Of a stretch of 9,470 nucleotides of DNA, positions 1 to 7,403 are shown piece by piece; the first letter of the stretch is position 1; every line of letters begins with the position of its first letter. Below the pieces are notes generated by a model that did no database searches, was not told the DNA's origin, and worked only from the letters and a program-made list of their open reading frames with translations. The stretch is from an uncultured Bacteroidota bacterium. Lineage in GTDB: Bacteria > Bacteroidota > Bacteroidia > Chitinophagales > Chitinophagaceae. Both the position numbers and the translations under genes were made by a program. The stretch lies in the NCBI GenBank assembly GCA_903851455.1, contig CAINOM010000523.1:1-9470 (forward strand), given 5' to 3'.

Positions 1-1
1 A

Positions 2-598
2 GATCCTCATGAGATCACAAACATCCCCCGGGATGGCCACTTGTCCAAGGTTGGCACCGCATTTGTTGCTGATAAACTGGCGGTGCTGATCAAAAAATAC
101 TATGATGTAAAAAGCCATGTAACCTACAAAGATTCTGAGCGCCCGGAGACGTTTGGCGATCTGCCACCAAATGATGATGAGATCATGGACGGCGGAAAAG
201 ACCTGCCCTACCACGTAAAGGCGAATGCACAAGGATTGCGTATGAACCACGACATTAAATTCCCAAAGAAGAAGAAACATATCCTGCTCATGGGCGACTC
301 AGCGTTCTTCTGCCCCTTCGTAAACAATGAATTTACCATCAGCGCCAACCTGGAAAAACTACTCCCCGATGCAGAAATAATGAATGCCGGCATCATCCTC
401 TACACCATTGAGGACTACATAACACTCTGGAATGAAAAAGCAAAATTCTCAGAACCGGATATCGTGGTAGTGGAAACGAACGGAGGGGATATCACTGACC
501 TCTATTTCAGCCACAGGAACCATTTCTCCCGGTCGCAGAAGCCTTTCCTGCCTTCACCAACAGAAGAAAAATTCTACAAAGACAACTACGAGAAGTAA
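2..598 (+). CDS. SGNH/GDSL hydrolase-like protein, 3' part (N-terminus outside window)
   Basis: The frame is open from the left edge, so the TTG at 41 is not the true start and the gene begins upstream. The first codons read PRDGHLSKVG followed by a VADKL helix. This is the usual last block of an SGNH hydrolase, with the catalytic Asp and His at codons 32-34 and 38-40. After a ~50-residue linker a second SGNH-like domain begins: a NAQGLR strand, then HILLMGDS with the nucleophile Ser at 299-301 (block I), NAGI (block II) and PDIVVVETNGGDI (block III position). The protein then stops about 30 residues later, without a second Asp-x-His block. SGNH proteins are serine esterases or acyl/acetyl hydrolases; the substrate cannot be told. 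In block III the usual G-x-N-D is GGD preceded by N, so domain 2 may be degenerate. The next gene starts 43 bp downstream. I am sure of SGNH similarity, but not of activity. Confidence 0.75.
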   Translation, partial: DPHEITNIPRDGHLSKVGTAFVADKLAVLIKKYYDVKSHVTYKDSERPETFGDLPPNDDEIMDGGKDLPYHVKANAQGLRMNHDIKFPKKKKHILLMGDSAFFCPFVNNEFTISANLEKLLPDAEIMNAGIILYTIEDYITLWNEKAKFSEPDIVVVETNGGDITDLYFSHRNHFSRSQKPFLPSPTEEKFYKDNYEK

Positions 599-629
599 TT
601 AAGGCCACGGAATGCTTTCCATTTTTTGG

Positions 630-637
630 TATCTTTA
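630..637 (+). promoter_or_regulatory. Possible Bacteroidota -7 box (TATCTTTA)
   Basis: TATCTTTA differs by one base from the Bacteroidota -7 consensus TAnnTTTG and lies 4 bp before the ATG at 642. No clear TTG is seen at the -33 position. If it is used, transcription would start almost at the start codon, giving a leaderless or very short-leader mRNA for the AMP nucleosidase. This is weak evidence from a short motif. Confidence 0.25.
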
Positions 638-641
638 AGTA

Positions 642-1412
642 ATGAAAAACCGGCAGGAGATAGTAGAAAACTGGCTGCCCCGCTACACCGGGCAAAACCT
701 GAAAGATTTCGGGCAGTACATACTCCTGTGCAATTTCAGCAGTTACGTTAACCAGTTTGCGGATATGCATAAAGTGCCTGTTGTAGGACAGGACAAGCCT
801 ATGCAATGCGCAACTGCCGAGGACATCACCATCATTAACTTCGGCATGGGAAGCCCCGGCGCGGCAACTATGATGGACCTGTTGTCTGCCATAAAACCTA
901 AGGCTGCCTTATTTCTCGGAAAGTGCGGCGGACTAAAGAAAAAGAACAAAGTGGGCGACCTCATACTGCCTATTGCTGCCATAAGGGGCGATGGCACCAG
1001 TAACGATTACTTTCCACCGGAGGTGCCTGCACTACCTGCCTTCGCACTGCAGAAAGCTATCTCCACCACCATTCGCGAATACAAGCGTGACTACTGGACC
1101 GGTACGGTATACACTACCAACCGTCGTGTATGGGAACACGATGACGCCTTTAAAACATACCTCAGGAAAATACGCGCCATGGCCATTGACATGGAAACAG
1201 CCACCATATTTACGACTGGTTTCTACAACAAGATACCCACGGGAGCATTGTTGCTGGTATCTGACCAACCGATGATACCCGATGGGGTAAAAACCGCGGC
1301 AAGCGACTCAAAAGTAACAAAGAACTTTGTAGAGACTCACTTGCGTATCGGTATAGATTCATTGAAGCAGTTACTCAATAACAGGCTTACCGTAAAACAC
1401 CTAAGATTTTAA
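642..1412 (+). CDS. amn: AMP nucleosidase (short, Bacteroidota type)
   Basis: Predicted cytoplasmic enzyme (EC 3.2.2.4) that splits AMP into adenine and ribose 5-phosphate, acting in purine balance. The 256-aa protein matches the compact PNP/UDP phosphorylase-fold AMP nucleosidases. It lacks the extra N-terminal domain of the ~480-aa E. coli Amn. Visible motifs are NFGMGSPGA (residues 66-74, phosphate/ribose loop), FLGKCGGLK (91-99), AIDMETATIF (181-190, with Glu185 at the ribose-binding position) and LLVSDQP (204-210, with Asp208 in the place of the catalytic Asp). The ATG at 642 is chosen because it gives the usual family N-terminus. No Shine-Dalgarno site is visible, as is common in this phylum. 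The stop lies 19 bp before the ABC ATPase, so the two may share a transcript. A related nucleoside phosphorylase is the only serious alternative and looks less likely given the motif set. Confidence 0.9.
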   Translation: MKNRQEIVENWLPRYTGQNLKDFGQYILLCNFSSYVNQFADMHKVPVVGQDKPMQCATAEDITIINFGMGSPGAATMMDLLSAIKPKAALFLGKCGGLKKKNKVGDLILPIAAIRGDGTSNDYFPPEVPALPAFALQKAISTTIREYKRDYWTGTVYTTNRRVWEHDDAFKTYLRKIRAMAIDMETATIFTTGFYNKIPTGALLLVSDQPMIPDGVKTAASDSKVTKNFVETHLRIGIDSLKQLLNNRLTVKHLRF

Positions 1413-1431
1413 AACCAGGCCCAACTCCCAC

Positions 1432-3078
1432 GTGTATTCAGTTTCCGGATTGACCATTTCATTTGAACGAGATCAGCCTTTCACCGCTGTCAGAGACCTT
1501 TCGTTCAGCATTGATAAAGGGAAAACACTGGCTATTGTTGGCGAAAGTGGTTCCGGAAAATCGCTGACAGCACTCGCACTGATGGGGTTACTACCACCAG
1601 CTGCAACATTAACAGTATCTGTTTCCTCCTCAATCCAAAGTCCGAATTCCAAAATCCAAATTCCATTAAAAAGGGGCAAAGACATCGGCATGGTCTTCCA
1701 GGAGCCAATGAGCTCGCTGAACCCGGTAATGAAAGTTGGTAAGCAGGTACAGGAAGCTATTCTCATCCACCAAAAAATATCAAAGGCTGCCGCGAAAGAA
1801 TTAGCGATAAACTGGCTGGACAAAGTGCTTCTTCCCAACCCGGCGAAAATGTTCGACCGATATCCGCATGAGTTGTCCGGCGGCCAAAAACAAAGGGTGA
1901 TGATCGCCATTGCCATGTGCAACCACCCTACCCTGCTCATAGCCGATGAGCCTACCACTGCCCTTGACGCAACAGTACAATTGGAGATAGTAAGGCTGAT
2001 GCAGTACCTCCAGCAGGAACACCAGACAGCCATGATATTCATCACTCACGACCTCTCCCTGGCCGCCACTATTGCGGACGACGTACTGGTGATGTATAAA
2101 GGTGAAATGGTCGAGTACGGAACCGCTGAGCAGGTACTAAAGCATCCGCAGCAGGCATATACGAAGGCACTGCTTGCATGCAAACCTTCACCTGATCACA
2201 AGGGGTTTCGCTTACCCGTCATCTCTGATTTTACTGATAGTAAACAGTTCAAAACTTTCGAACCGGTTTTACGCGGGTCAGCTATCGTCCTGCCTGGCAA
2301 TTCAACTTTGCTCGAAGTGAAAAATCTGGGCATCTGGTATGCAGAACGACCAGGAATAACTGGGGGCATACAAAAACAGTTCAAAGCTGTCGATGATGTT
2401 TCATTTATACTTCGCAAGGGCGAAGTACTGGGCCTTGCCGGCGAAAGCGGCTGTGGTAAAAGCACGCTCGGCCGCTGCATCGCCGGGCTGCTGCCGGCGA
2501 ATACCGGTCAACTTCTTTTCAATGGAACAGACCTCGCTACCCTGTCAACCCGCGAATGGCGAAGCATGCATCGGCAGGTACAAATGGTTTTCCAGGACCC
2601 TTATTCCTCGCTAAATCCGCGGATGACAATTGGCGATATGCTTGCAGAACCGCTGCGGGTCCATAAAATAGTTCCTGAAAAAGAGACAGAGAACGAAGCG
2701 AAAAGATTACTGAATTTGGTGCAATTACCCGCATCCGCCCGCGACAAATACCCGCATCAATTCTCCGGTGGCCAGCGCCAGCGGCTTGTTATAGCGCGCG
2801 CACTAGCCTTGCGGCCTCAACTGCTCATCTGCGACGAAAGTGTATCGGCCCTCGATGTAAGCATACAAGCCCAGATACTCAACCTCCTCAAAGACCTCCA
2901 GCACGAATTTAGTCTCACATACCTCTTCATATCCCACGATCTCTCAGTAGTATATTATCTGAGTGACCGCGTTATGATCATGCAGGCAGGCAAAATAATA
3001 GAAAGTGGCGATGCAGAGGGTGTATTAAAACATCCAAAAGAAGAATACACCAAACGTTTGGTCGCTGCCATGCCTTAG
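1432..3078 (+). CDS. Tandem ABC transporter ATPase, oligopeptide/dipeptide type
   Basis: Single 548-aa protein with two fused nucleotide-binding domains of the Dpp/Opp/Gsi type, predicted to power uptake of peptides or similar solutes from the inner face of the cytoplasmic membrane. Domain 1: Walker A GESGSGKS (37-44), Q-loop VFQEPMSSLNP (Gln90), signature LSGGQ (148-152), Walker B LLIADE (168-173), switch His206. Domain 2: Walker A GESGCGKS (337-344), Q-loop Gln388, signature FSGGQ (444-448), Walker B LLICDE (464-469), His502. All catalytic residues are present in both halves. Domain 2 has DES where DEP is usual after Walker B. The start is GTG at 1432: there is no in-frame ATG between it and the upstream stop codon at 1402, and it gives the normal family N-terminus. 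Between Walker A and the Q-loop, domain 1 lacks the usual G-x-I-x-F-x-G strand pair; that segment is encoded partly by a TCCAAA-rich repeat. No permease or binding protein lies in the window. Confidence 0.93.
   Translation: MYSVSGLTISFERDQPFTAVRDLSFSIDKGKTLAIVGESGSGKSLTALALMGLLPPAATLTVSVSSSIQSPNSKIQIPLKRGKDIGMVFQEPMSSLNPVMKVGKQVQEAILIHQKISKAAAKELAINWLDKVLLPNPAKMFDRYPHELSGGQKQRVMIAIAMCNHPTLLIADEPTTALDATVQLEIVRLMQYLQQEHQTAMIFITHDLSLAATIADDVLVMYKGEMVEYGTAEQVLKHPQQAYTKALLACKPSPDHKGFRLPVISDFTDSKQFKTFEPVLRGSAIVLPGNSTLLEVKNLGIWYAERPGITGGIQKQFKAVDDVSFILRKGEVLGLAGESGCGKSTLGRCIAGLLPANTGQLLFNGTDLATLSTREWRSMHRQVQMVFQDPYSSLNPRMTIGDMLAEPLRVHKIVPEKETENEAKRLLNLVQLPASARDKYPHQFSGGQRQRLVIARALALRPQLLICDESVSALDVSIQAQILNLLKDLQHEFSLTYLFISHDLSVVYYLSDRVMIMQAGKIIESGDAEGVLKHPKEEYTKRLVAAMP
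1631..1665 (+). repeat. Degenerate TCCAAA/TTCCAAA repeat inside the ABC ATPase gene
   Basis: AATCCAAAG, TCCGAATTCC, AAAATCC and AAATTCC units follow one another in frame and encode residues 67-78 (S-I-Q-S-P-N-S-K-I-Q-I-P). The stretch is A/C/T-rich and unlike the flanking codon use. From memory, TCCAAATTCC-type short repeats occur in intergenic DNA of many Bacteroidota, so this may be such an element captured in a coding loop. That last step is inference. Confidence 0.5.
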
Positions 3079-3108
3079 TCACGTGGTACATACTTCACAC
3101 AATAACAT

Positions 3109-3116
3109 TAATTTTA
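3109..3116 (+). promoter_or_regulatory. Possible -7 box (TAATTTTA) before the lipoprotein gene
   Basis: TAATTTTA matches TAnnTTTG except for the last base. It lies 11 bp before the ATG at 3128 and 26 bp before the ATG at 3143. No good -33 TTG is seen. It would give a leader of only a few bases for the first ATG and about 20 for the second. Low certainty. Confidence 0.25.
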
Positions 3117-3127
3117 CGCCTCTTCAC

Positions 3128-3691
3128 ATGAAGCCGTACCTAATGACCAAATACTTTCTCCCAATACTACTGTTGATCGTTTGCATTTTCTCCTGCAAGA
3201 AAAAACCGGAAGATGTAGTAAAGGATGCTAATAAGAACTGTGAAAAAATCAACAAGCAACTCAAAGACTATACATCCAAACAAGTAGACGATCTGGGGTC
3301 ACGGGCCGCCGGCTCCATAACCGGCTATTATCGCGAGCAGGAAGTAAGAAAGATCATTTCCGAGCATTACACCGACACCAACAGGGTGTTTGATGAATAT
3401 TACTTTGATGACGGCATGCTCATTTTCGTGCTCGAGCAGAACTTCATTTACAATCGCCCGCGATCCTATACCGAAGAAAAAGCCCGCGCGAACAACGACA
3501 GCGTTTGGTACGATGACAAGAAGAGCACGTTGGAGATAAGCCGTTTCTATCTCAACAAGAATAGACTCGTAAAATGGATCCTGCCCGGCAACAAGGAAGT
3601 AACGCCCGCAACCGCAGCGTTCATCGACAAAGAATCAGCGATATGGGCCGAGACTGTACTTCTTATCAAGGAGCTTAAAGAGCAGCCATGA
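3128..3691 (+). CDS. Predicted lipoprotein of unknown function
   Basis: About 187 aa. The N-terminus has lysines, a long hydrophobic run (PILLLIVCIF) and a lipobox I-F-S-C with Cys23 followed by three lysines, so it should be a signal-peptidase-II-processed lipoprotein of the envelope. The mature part begins with a charged helix (residues ~25-65, many K/D/N). It continues with alternating short strands rich in Tyr, Phe and Asp (an EYYFDDG-type strand-turn, then IFVLEQNF and LEISRFYL), suggesting a small mixed fold. I do not recognise the family. The frame is open from a GTG at 3083, but ATG 3128 puts the signal peptide at the N-terminus; ATG 3143 (five codons on) is equally possible. It starts 49 bp after the ABC gene's stop, with its own weak promoter-like box, so it may be separately transcribed. 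Confidence 0.8.
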   Translation: MKPYLMTKYFLPILLLIVCIFSCKKKPEDVVKDANKNCEKINKQLKDYTSKQVDDLGSRAAGSITGYYREQEVRKIISEHYTDTNRVFDEYYFDDGMLIFVLEQNFIYNRPRSYTEEKARANNDSVWYDDKKSTLEISRFYLNKNRLVKWILPGNKEVTPATAAFIDKESAIWAETVLLIKELKEQP

Positions 3692-3719
3692 TCCATTGGC
3701 AATGCCATTCCTGCTTTTT
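3677..3719 (+). terminator. Candidate terminator hairpin after the lipoprotein gene
   Basis: AAAGAGCAG (3677-3685) can pair with CTGCTTTTT (3711-3719) over nine positions, one of them a G-U pair. An inner TGGCA/TGCCA hairpin (3697-3701 with 3703-3707) sits in the loop. The stem overlaps the TGA stop at 3689-3691. The T-run is part of the stem rather than after it, so intrinsic termination is plausible but not certain. Confidence 0.35.
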
Positions 3720-3777
3720 ATGCTTTCGTTAGGCTTTGACACCCAGCCTGTTTTACAGAAATAGCAGCCGTTTTGCC

Positions 3778-3785
3778 TATATTTG
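3778..3785 (+). promoter_or_regulatory. Bacteroidota -7 promoter box TATATTTG
   Basis: A perfect match to TAnnTTTG in the 153-bp gap before the large secreted-protein gene. The expected start of transcription near 3792 leaves a ~50-base leader to the ATG at 3845. A TTTTAC run at 3751-3756 is at about the right distance for the -33 element but is not a clean TTG. This is the best promoter candidate in the window. Confidence 0.5.
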
Positions 3786-3844
3786 AATAAAATATTCCTT
3801 TTTCGCCTGCCCAATAGCTTTTGCTGCGGTATGGAATGCCTGTT

Positions 3845-6103
3845 ATGAGAAGAATTGCGTTGTTACTGCCGGTTGTTTTTTTCCTGTTGGCTGCTGTTGA
3901 CCCCGTGTATGCTCAAATGCATGTACCCCAGCATGCACCGCCGGTGCATATCAACAAGTATAAGAAGAAAGACACTATCCTGGTAAGCCCATATACACTC
4001 GACACCTTGCTGGCGCCTATCCCGATGAACCGCGCTTACTTTCATGACAAAATTGACAAAGAGCAAAAAAAGGCCGACGATGCCGATGGCTTCCCCGACT
4101 GGAAAGTTCACTATGGCGGCGACTCAATGCAAACGGCGATAATGACGCATGCCCTGCTGCACAATGTAGACCAGGTGCAGATAATGATCGAGAACATGCC
4201 TGCCAATGGCCGCGATGAAGTAGCCGCAAACCAGCAGAAGATTCGATACCTGCAGGCTGTATGGGAAATGATGCGCCAGTATAACAGCGACCCAAAACCA
4301 ACGCCCGACTATTACAGCAAGCTCGTTGCTGATATGCACGACATGCTTATCGCGGCAAATGAAAATAAGCTCATGGAATTTGTGGTGGCTAATACAAATG
4401 TCTATACACTGGACAATGGACAGGTACTGCTTAACAACACGCCCGACATACGCAGCTACATCTACACAAAAATGGGTAAGGCCGATCCGGTGATGATGGT
4501 AAAACGTCTGCAGGAATTTGCCAACGATACCTTTGCAGGCGGTATCATCAAAGCTGCTGCCCGCCTTGCGCCCGACCTGATATTCAACTACGCTACATCC
4601 ACCAAGGATGTGCTAAAGAACGCGGTCGTGCGCACCCAGGATCCATTAGTACAGGCAATAGTAAGCATCGCAGTTACGTCAAAAGCACCGCTCAAAGCGC
4701 TGCCCTTCCTGCCCGATGTATTCTATGGCCGCAAGACCGTCGAAGAGATCGACACAATAGCAGAGCATCCCGACCGCTACTTTGACAACCTCGTAAGGTT
4801 GAAGCTTGAAGATGATCCTATAGGCCGGCATATCTACACAGAAGAACTTAAATACCGTGCGCTTACTTATTTCGTAAGGCAATTGAACGAACTGCACGAG
4901 GCAAAGGAAGATGTGCGCTTTAGATGCATTGATAGCCTGCCGCCTTCATCACTATACTTCCTCATGGTATACGGCCAGGACGAGATCTATACCAGCAGCT
5001 TCCTCGGCACCTTCAAACGGATGATGGAGCGTATGAAACCAGCAAAAGGCGATGAACTACTGTCTTCACTGCATTATGATCACTTCCGCACCTTCATCCG
5101 CATGTGTGCCGGTTACAATACCCTCTCTGAGTTTCTCGGCACGATGGAGGACACTTCAAAAACTGCGCTCATGACCAGCTTCATCGGTGGCCTCCAAAAG
5201 GGAAAAGCCGACGACCTGGAAGATGCAGTGGATGTGGCAGATGCATTTGGGAGCATAAAAGACTCAGCGCTTTCCGTATTCCTGCAAAAAAAAGTGCGGG
5301 AGAACTACGAATTATCTTACAAGCAGTCAAGCAAAAAGGGCGTAGTTGTGTATAGTCTGCTGGCTCTGCTATTCGAGGGCAACAAGATATCCGGCAGCGA
5401 TACAGGGGCTGCAGTAGCGTCTGCAAGGCTTCACCTGCCTTCTATCAATAAAGTGCATTTCAATGATCTCGTAAATGACTCCGGTATCGTTTATCAGCAG
5501 GTTTTCTTTTTTGGCGATGAGGATGGCGTAGCTTCTTACGACAGCTACATGGAGGACTTTAAGAAAAACCCCAAGTGGAAGGTGACCAATGATTCTTTCT
5601 GGACTGTCATTTCATCAACCGAAGGCAAACGAATAGAGATATACGCGAACCGCCCACTGAAAGAGCCCCAGGATGAAGAAGCCACCGACAGTCTCATCAA
5701 CTATCTCAACGCGAATAATATCCACCCAACCATCATGATTCACAGGGGCCACAGCTACCACTTGCCGTTTACATTATCCAAACTGAATAAACAGGTACGC
5801 ATAGTTATCCTTGGCTCTTGCGGCGGCTATCATAACTTAGCCATCGTCCTCGATCATGCCCCCGATGCCCACATCGTTTCCTCAAAACAAACGGGATCCA
5901 TGGCCATCAATGAGCCGATCATCAGATCATTGAATACTATGCTGCTCGAGGGAGCCGATGTAAACTGGATCACCATGTGGCGTGATCTCGATGAATATTT
6001 TCTGAAAAGGAAAGACCTCCAGGAAAGATATGATGACTATGTCCCTCCCTACAAAAACCTTGGAGCCATCTTCATAAAAGCATACAGGCAAATGATGCAC
6101 TAA
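3845..6103 (+). CDS. Large secreted protein with C-terminal clan CD cysteine peptidase-like domain (putative)
   Basis: 752 aa from ATG 3845. This start places a clean signal peptide at the N-terminus: RR, then LLLPVVFFLL, with an Ala-type cleavage site V-Y-A before Gln24. The frame is open from TTG 3821 and also has ATG 3836. Residues ~90-530 are Leu/Met/Asp-rich and look mostly helical; no known domain was recognised. From about residue 550, hydrophobic strands alternate with helices: QQVFFFGDEDG, then WTVISS, IEIYANRP, TIMIHRGHSYH (His633, His636, His639) and VRIVILGSCGGYHN (Cys659). A His at the end of one hydrophobic strand and G-x-C-G-G at the end of the next is the layout of clan CD peptidases (separase, CHAT, caspase, gingipain). 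The His-Cys spacing of 23-26 is nearer to separase than to caspase. A following strand, AHIVSSKQTG, fits the same fold. Peptidase function is inference; the alternative is an inactive or non-peptidase Rossmann-like domain. The gene has its own promoter box and converges on the sensor gene. Confidence 0.8.
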   Translation: MRRIALLLPVVFFLLAAVDPVYAQMHVPQHAPPVHINKYKKKDTILVSPYTLDTLLAPIPMNRAYFHDKIDKEQKKADDADGFPDWKVHYGGDSMQTAIMTHALLHNVDQVQIMIENMPANGRDEVAANQQKIRYLQAVWEMMRQYNSDPKPTPDYYSKLVADMHDMLIAANENKLMEFVVANTNVYTLDNGQVLLNNTPDIRSYIYTKMGKADPVMMVKRLQEFANDTFAGGIIKAAARLAPDLIFNYATSTKDVLKNAVVRTQDPLVQAIVSIAVTSKAPLKALPFLPDVFYGRKTVEEIDTIAEHPDRYFDNLVRLKLEDDPIGRHIYTEELKYRALTYFVRQLNELHEAKEDVRFRCIDSLPPSSLYFLMVYGQDEIYTSSFLGTFKRMMERMKPAKGDELLSSLHYDHFRTFIRMCAGYNTLSEFLGTMEDTSKTALMTSFIGGLQKGKADDLEDAVDVADAFGSIKDSALSVFLQKKVRENYELSYKQSSKKGVVVYSLLALLFEGNKISGSDTGAAVASARLHLPSINKVHFNDLVNDSGIVYQQVFFFGDEDGVASYDSYMEDFKKNPKWKVTNDSFWTVISSTEGKRIEIYANRPLKEPQDEEATDSLINYLNANNIHPTIMIHRGHSYHLPFTLSKLNKQVRIVILGSCGGYHNLAIVLDHAPDAHIVSSKQTGSMAINEPIIRSLNTMLLEGADVNWITMWRDLDEYFLKRKDLQERYDDYVPPYKNLGAIFIKAYRQMMH

Positions 6104-6120
6104 ACCGGGGTCCGGATTTA
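6101..6120. terminator. Compact inverted repeat between convergent genes, covering both stop codons
   Basis: TAAACCGG (6101-6108), a three-base GGT loop, then CCGG-A-TTTA (6112-6120) form an eight-pair stem with one bulged A. The left TAA is the stop of the plus-strand gene and the right TTA is the stop of the minus-strand gene. With only 14 bp between the coding regions it may act as a shared bidirectional terminator. No T-run follows on either side, so efficiency is uncertain. Confidence 0.45.
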
Positions 6121-7389
6121 CGGCTTGGGTGCTTCCGGCTCTTCATCCTTCTTTTCGTCTTCGTAAAAACCCACTGTTTCGTCGGCGATCTTGATCACGT
6201 CCCGCAGCCGCACATCCAGGTCATTCACGGCTTTTTGCAGATGCGGCCACACGTCGTGAAAGAATTCCTCATCGGTCATGTATTCCTTAATAAGCATCCC
6301 TCCGCTTATCCTTGTCAGCGGCTCTCTGAGGTTATGAGCATTGTATTGGATAAGATGCACTAGCTTGTTATTCACATTGGCAAGCTTTACGTTGCTTTCA
6401 GCTAGCTCACTGGTACGCTGTTCAATAGTGTGCTCCTGTTCATCAACCAGCTGGGTGATCACTGTATGCTTTTGCTCAAGTTCTTCTTTTTGTTTTTCAA
6501 TAACCGCAGTTCGTTCAGTAACCTTGGTCTTGAGTTTCTCACTTTCATAGCGCAACATACGTTCCCTCCATTTAATGTACAAACGCAAGGCGAGTGAGAA
6601 CAGCAACACGTACAGTACATAAGCCCACCACGTCCGGTACCACGGCGGCAAAACCCTGAACTGGTAGATCACAGGTTCGCTCCATATGCCGTTTGGCCCC
6701 TGCGCCATAACCTTAAAAGTGTAAGTACCCTCATTAATATTACCAAATGTGGCGCTTGTCTTCCGGTCCATCGGGCTCCAGTCATTTTCGTATCCCTCAA
6801 GTATATAGCGGTAGTTAACCAGGTTTGGCTTACCTGTTTCGATAGCTGCAAAATCAATGGTAATACTGTTCTGCTTGTAGGGCAAGACCAAATGCTCAGG
6901 TATAGGATAAGACCGCGTGATGCCGTCAAACCGAAGGCCTTTAAATTGCTTTCTCATGCTGCTCCTTTCTGCCTCGGTCAGCACTTTCCCCATGGTCATG
7001 GCCTCCTCGGTGATGTACGTTGGTGTGACATTACTGTCTGCTTTTCCGCCGGCATTGGCAACACTGTTATTTGAATTTTGAAGGTCGTACCAGCAAATGC
7101 GCGATTCATTCACCTTTATACTTTTGATCACCAGGTTCGGCGGATTGTTATTCGGATGCAGGGCCGCCGGATCAAATCTTACAAGGGCCGTTTTCTCACT
7201 ACCAGTGCCGGCCCATATCACGCACTTTCGGTCCAGCAGCATACAGTTTTGGCCGCCATTAATGTCTTTGACAGGAAAGAAGGTAAGTGAATTGTAAATT
7301 TCCAAACCCACCAGGCCAGCCAAGTCATGAGCCGGCGTGAACATAGTAATACCCAGGTTGGTGCCCACTGCCATCCGGCCATCCGGCAT
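6118..7389 (-). CDS. C-terminal piece of the split sensor: last blades, Y_Y_Y, TM, coiled coil, HisKA-like
   Basis: 423 aa from the ATG at 7389, but that Met lies inside blade 13 and there is no signal peptide, so this is probably not a separate gene. Residues 1-20 finish blade 13 (DGRMAVGTNLGI) and ~43-74 are blade 14 (CVIWAGTG). Residues ~85-165 are a linker with an Asn/Thr-rich stretch. Residues ~170-247 form a Y_Y_Y domain (NYRYILEGYENDWSP, then GTYTFKVMAQGPNG and the closing FRVLPPWYRTWW). A membrane helix spans ~252-271 and is followed by basic residues, placing the C-terminus in the cytoplasm. Residues ~280-345 are a Glu/Lys/Gln-rich coiled coil. An H-box YNAHNLREPLTRISG has His352. 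After a second helix (~378-405) the protein ends in an acidic/proline tail (EPEAPKP). No N, G1 or G2 boxes of an ATPase domain follow, so it cannot autophosphorylate alone. Confidence 0.8.
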   Translation of the reverse strand: MPDGRMAVGTNLGITMFTPAHDLAGLVGLEIYNSLTFFPVKDINGGQNCMLLDRKCVIWAGTGSEKTALVRFDPAALHPNNNPPNLVIKSIKVNESRICWYDLQNSNNSVANAGGKADSNVTPTYITEEAMTMGKVLTEAERSSMRKQFKGLRFDGITRSYPIPEHLVLPYKQNSITIDFAAIETGKPNLVNYRYILEGYENDWSPMDRKTSATFGNINEGTYTFKVMAQGPNGIWSEPVIYQFRVLPPWYRTWWAYVLYVLLFSLALRLYIKWRERMLRYESEKLKTKVTERTAVIEKQKEELEQKHTVITQLVDEQEHTIEQRTSELAESNVKLANVNNKLVHLIQYNAHNLREPLTRISGGMLIKEYMTDEEFFHDVWPHLQKAVNDLDVRLRDVIKIADETVGFYEDEKKDEEPEAPKP

Positions 7390-7403
7390 CTGAAGAACCT
7401 GCG

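Noticed and set aside
609..627. GGAA/TTCC mini-hairpin with T-run before the AMP nucleosidase gene as a terminator
   Set aside because: The stem is only four pairs, too weak to support a terminator call.
1473..2045. 190-aa minus-strand open frame opposite the ABC ATPase
   Set aside because: It is antisense to a gene with full motif support, and its translation has no recognisable domain and Cys/Trp-rich shadow composition.
3083..3127. GTG 3083 as start of the lipoprotein
   Set aside because: It would put 15 residues before the first Met of the signal peptide, and it overlaps the likely promoter box.
3821..3844. TTG 3821 as start of the large secreted protein
   Set aside because: ATG 3845 (or 3836) gives a normal signal peptide; the TTG start only adds polar residues ahead of it.
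7078..7389. ATG at 7389 as the true start of an independent histidine-kinase-like gene
   Set aside because: The Met lies inside a propeller blade, no signal peptide precedes the periplasmic domains, and the upstream frame connects after one added base.
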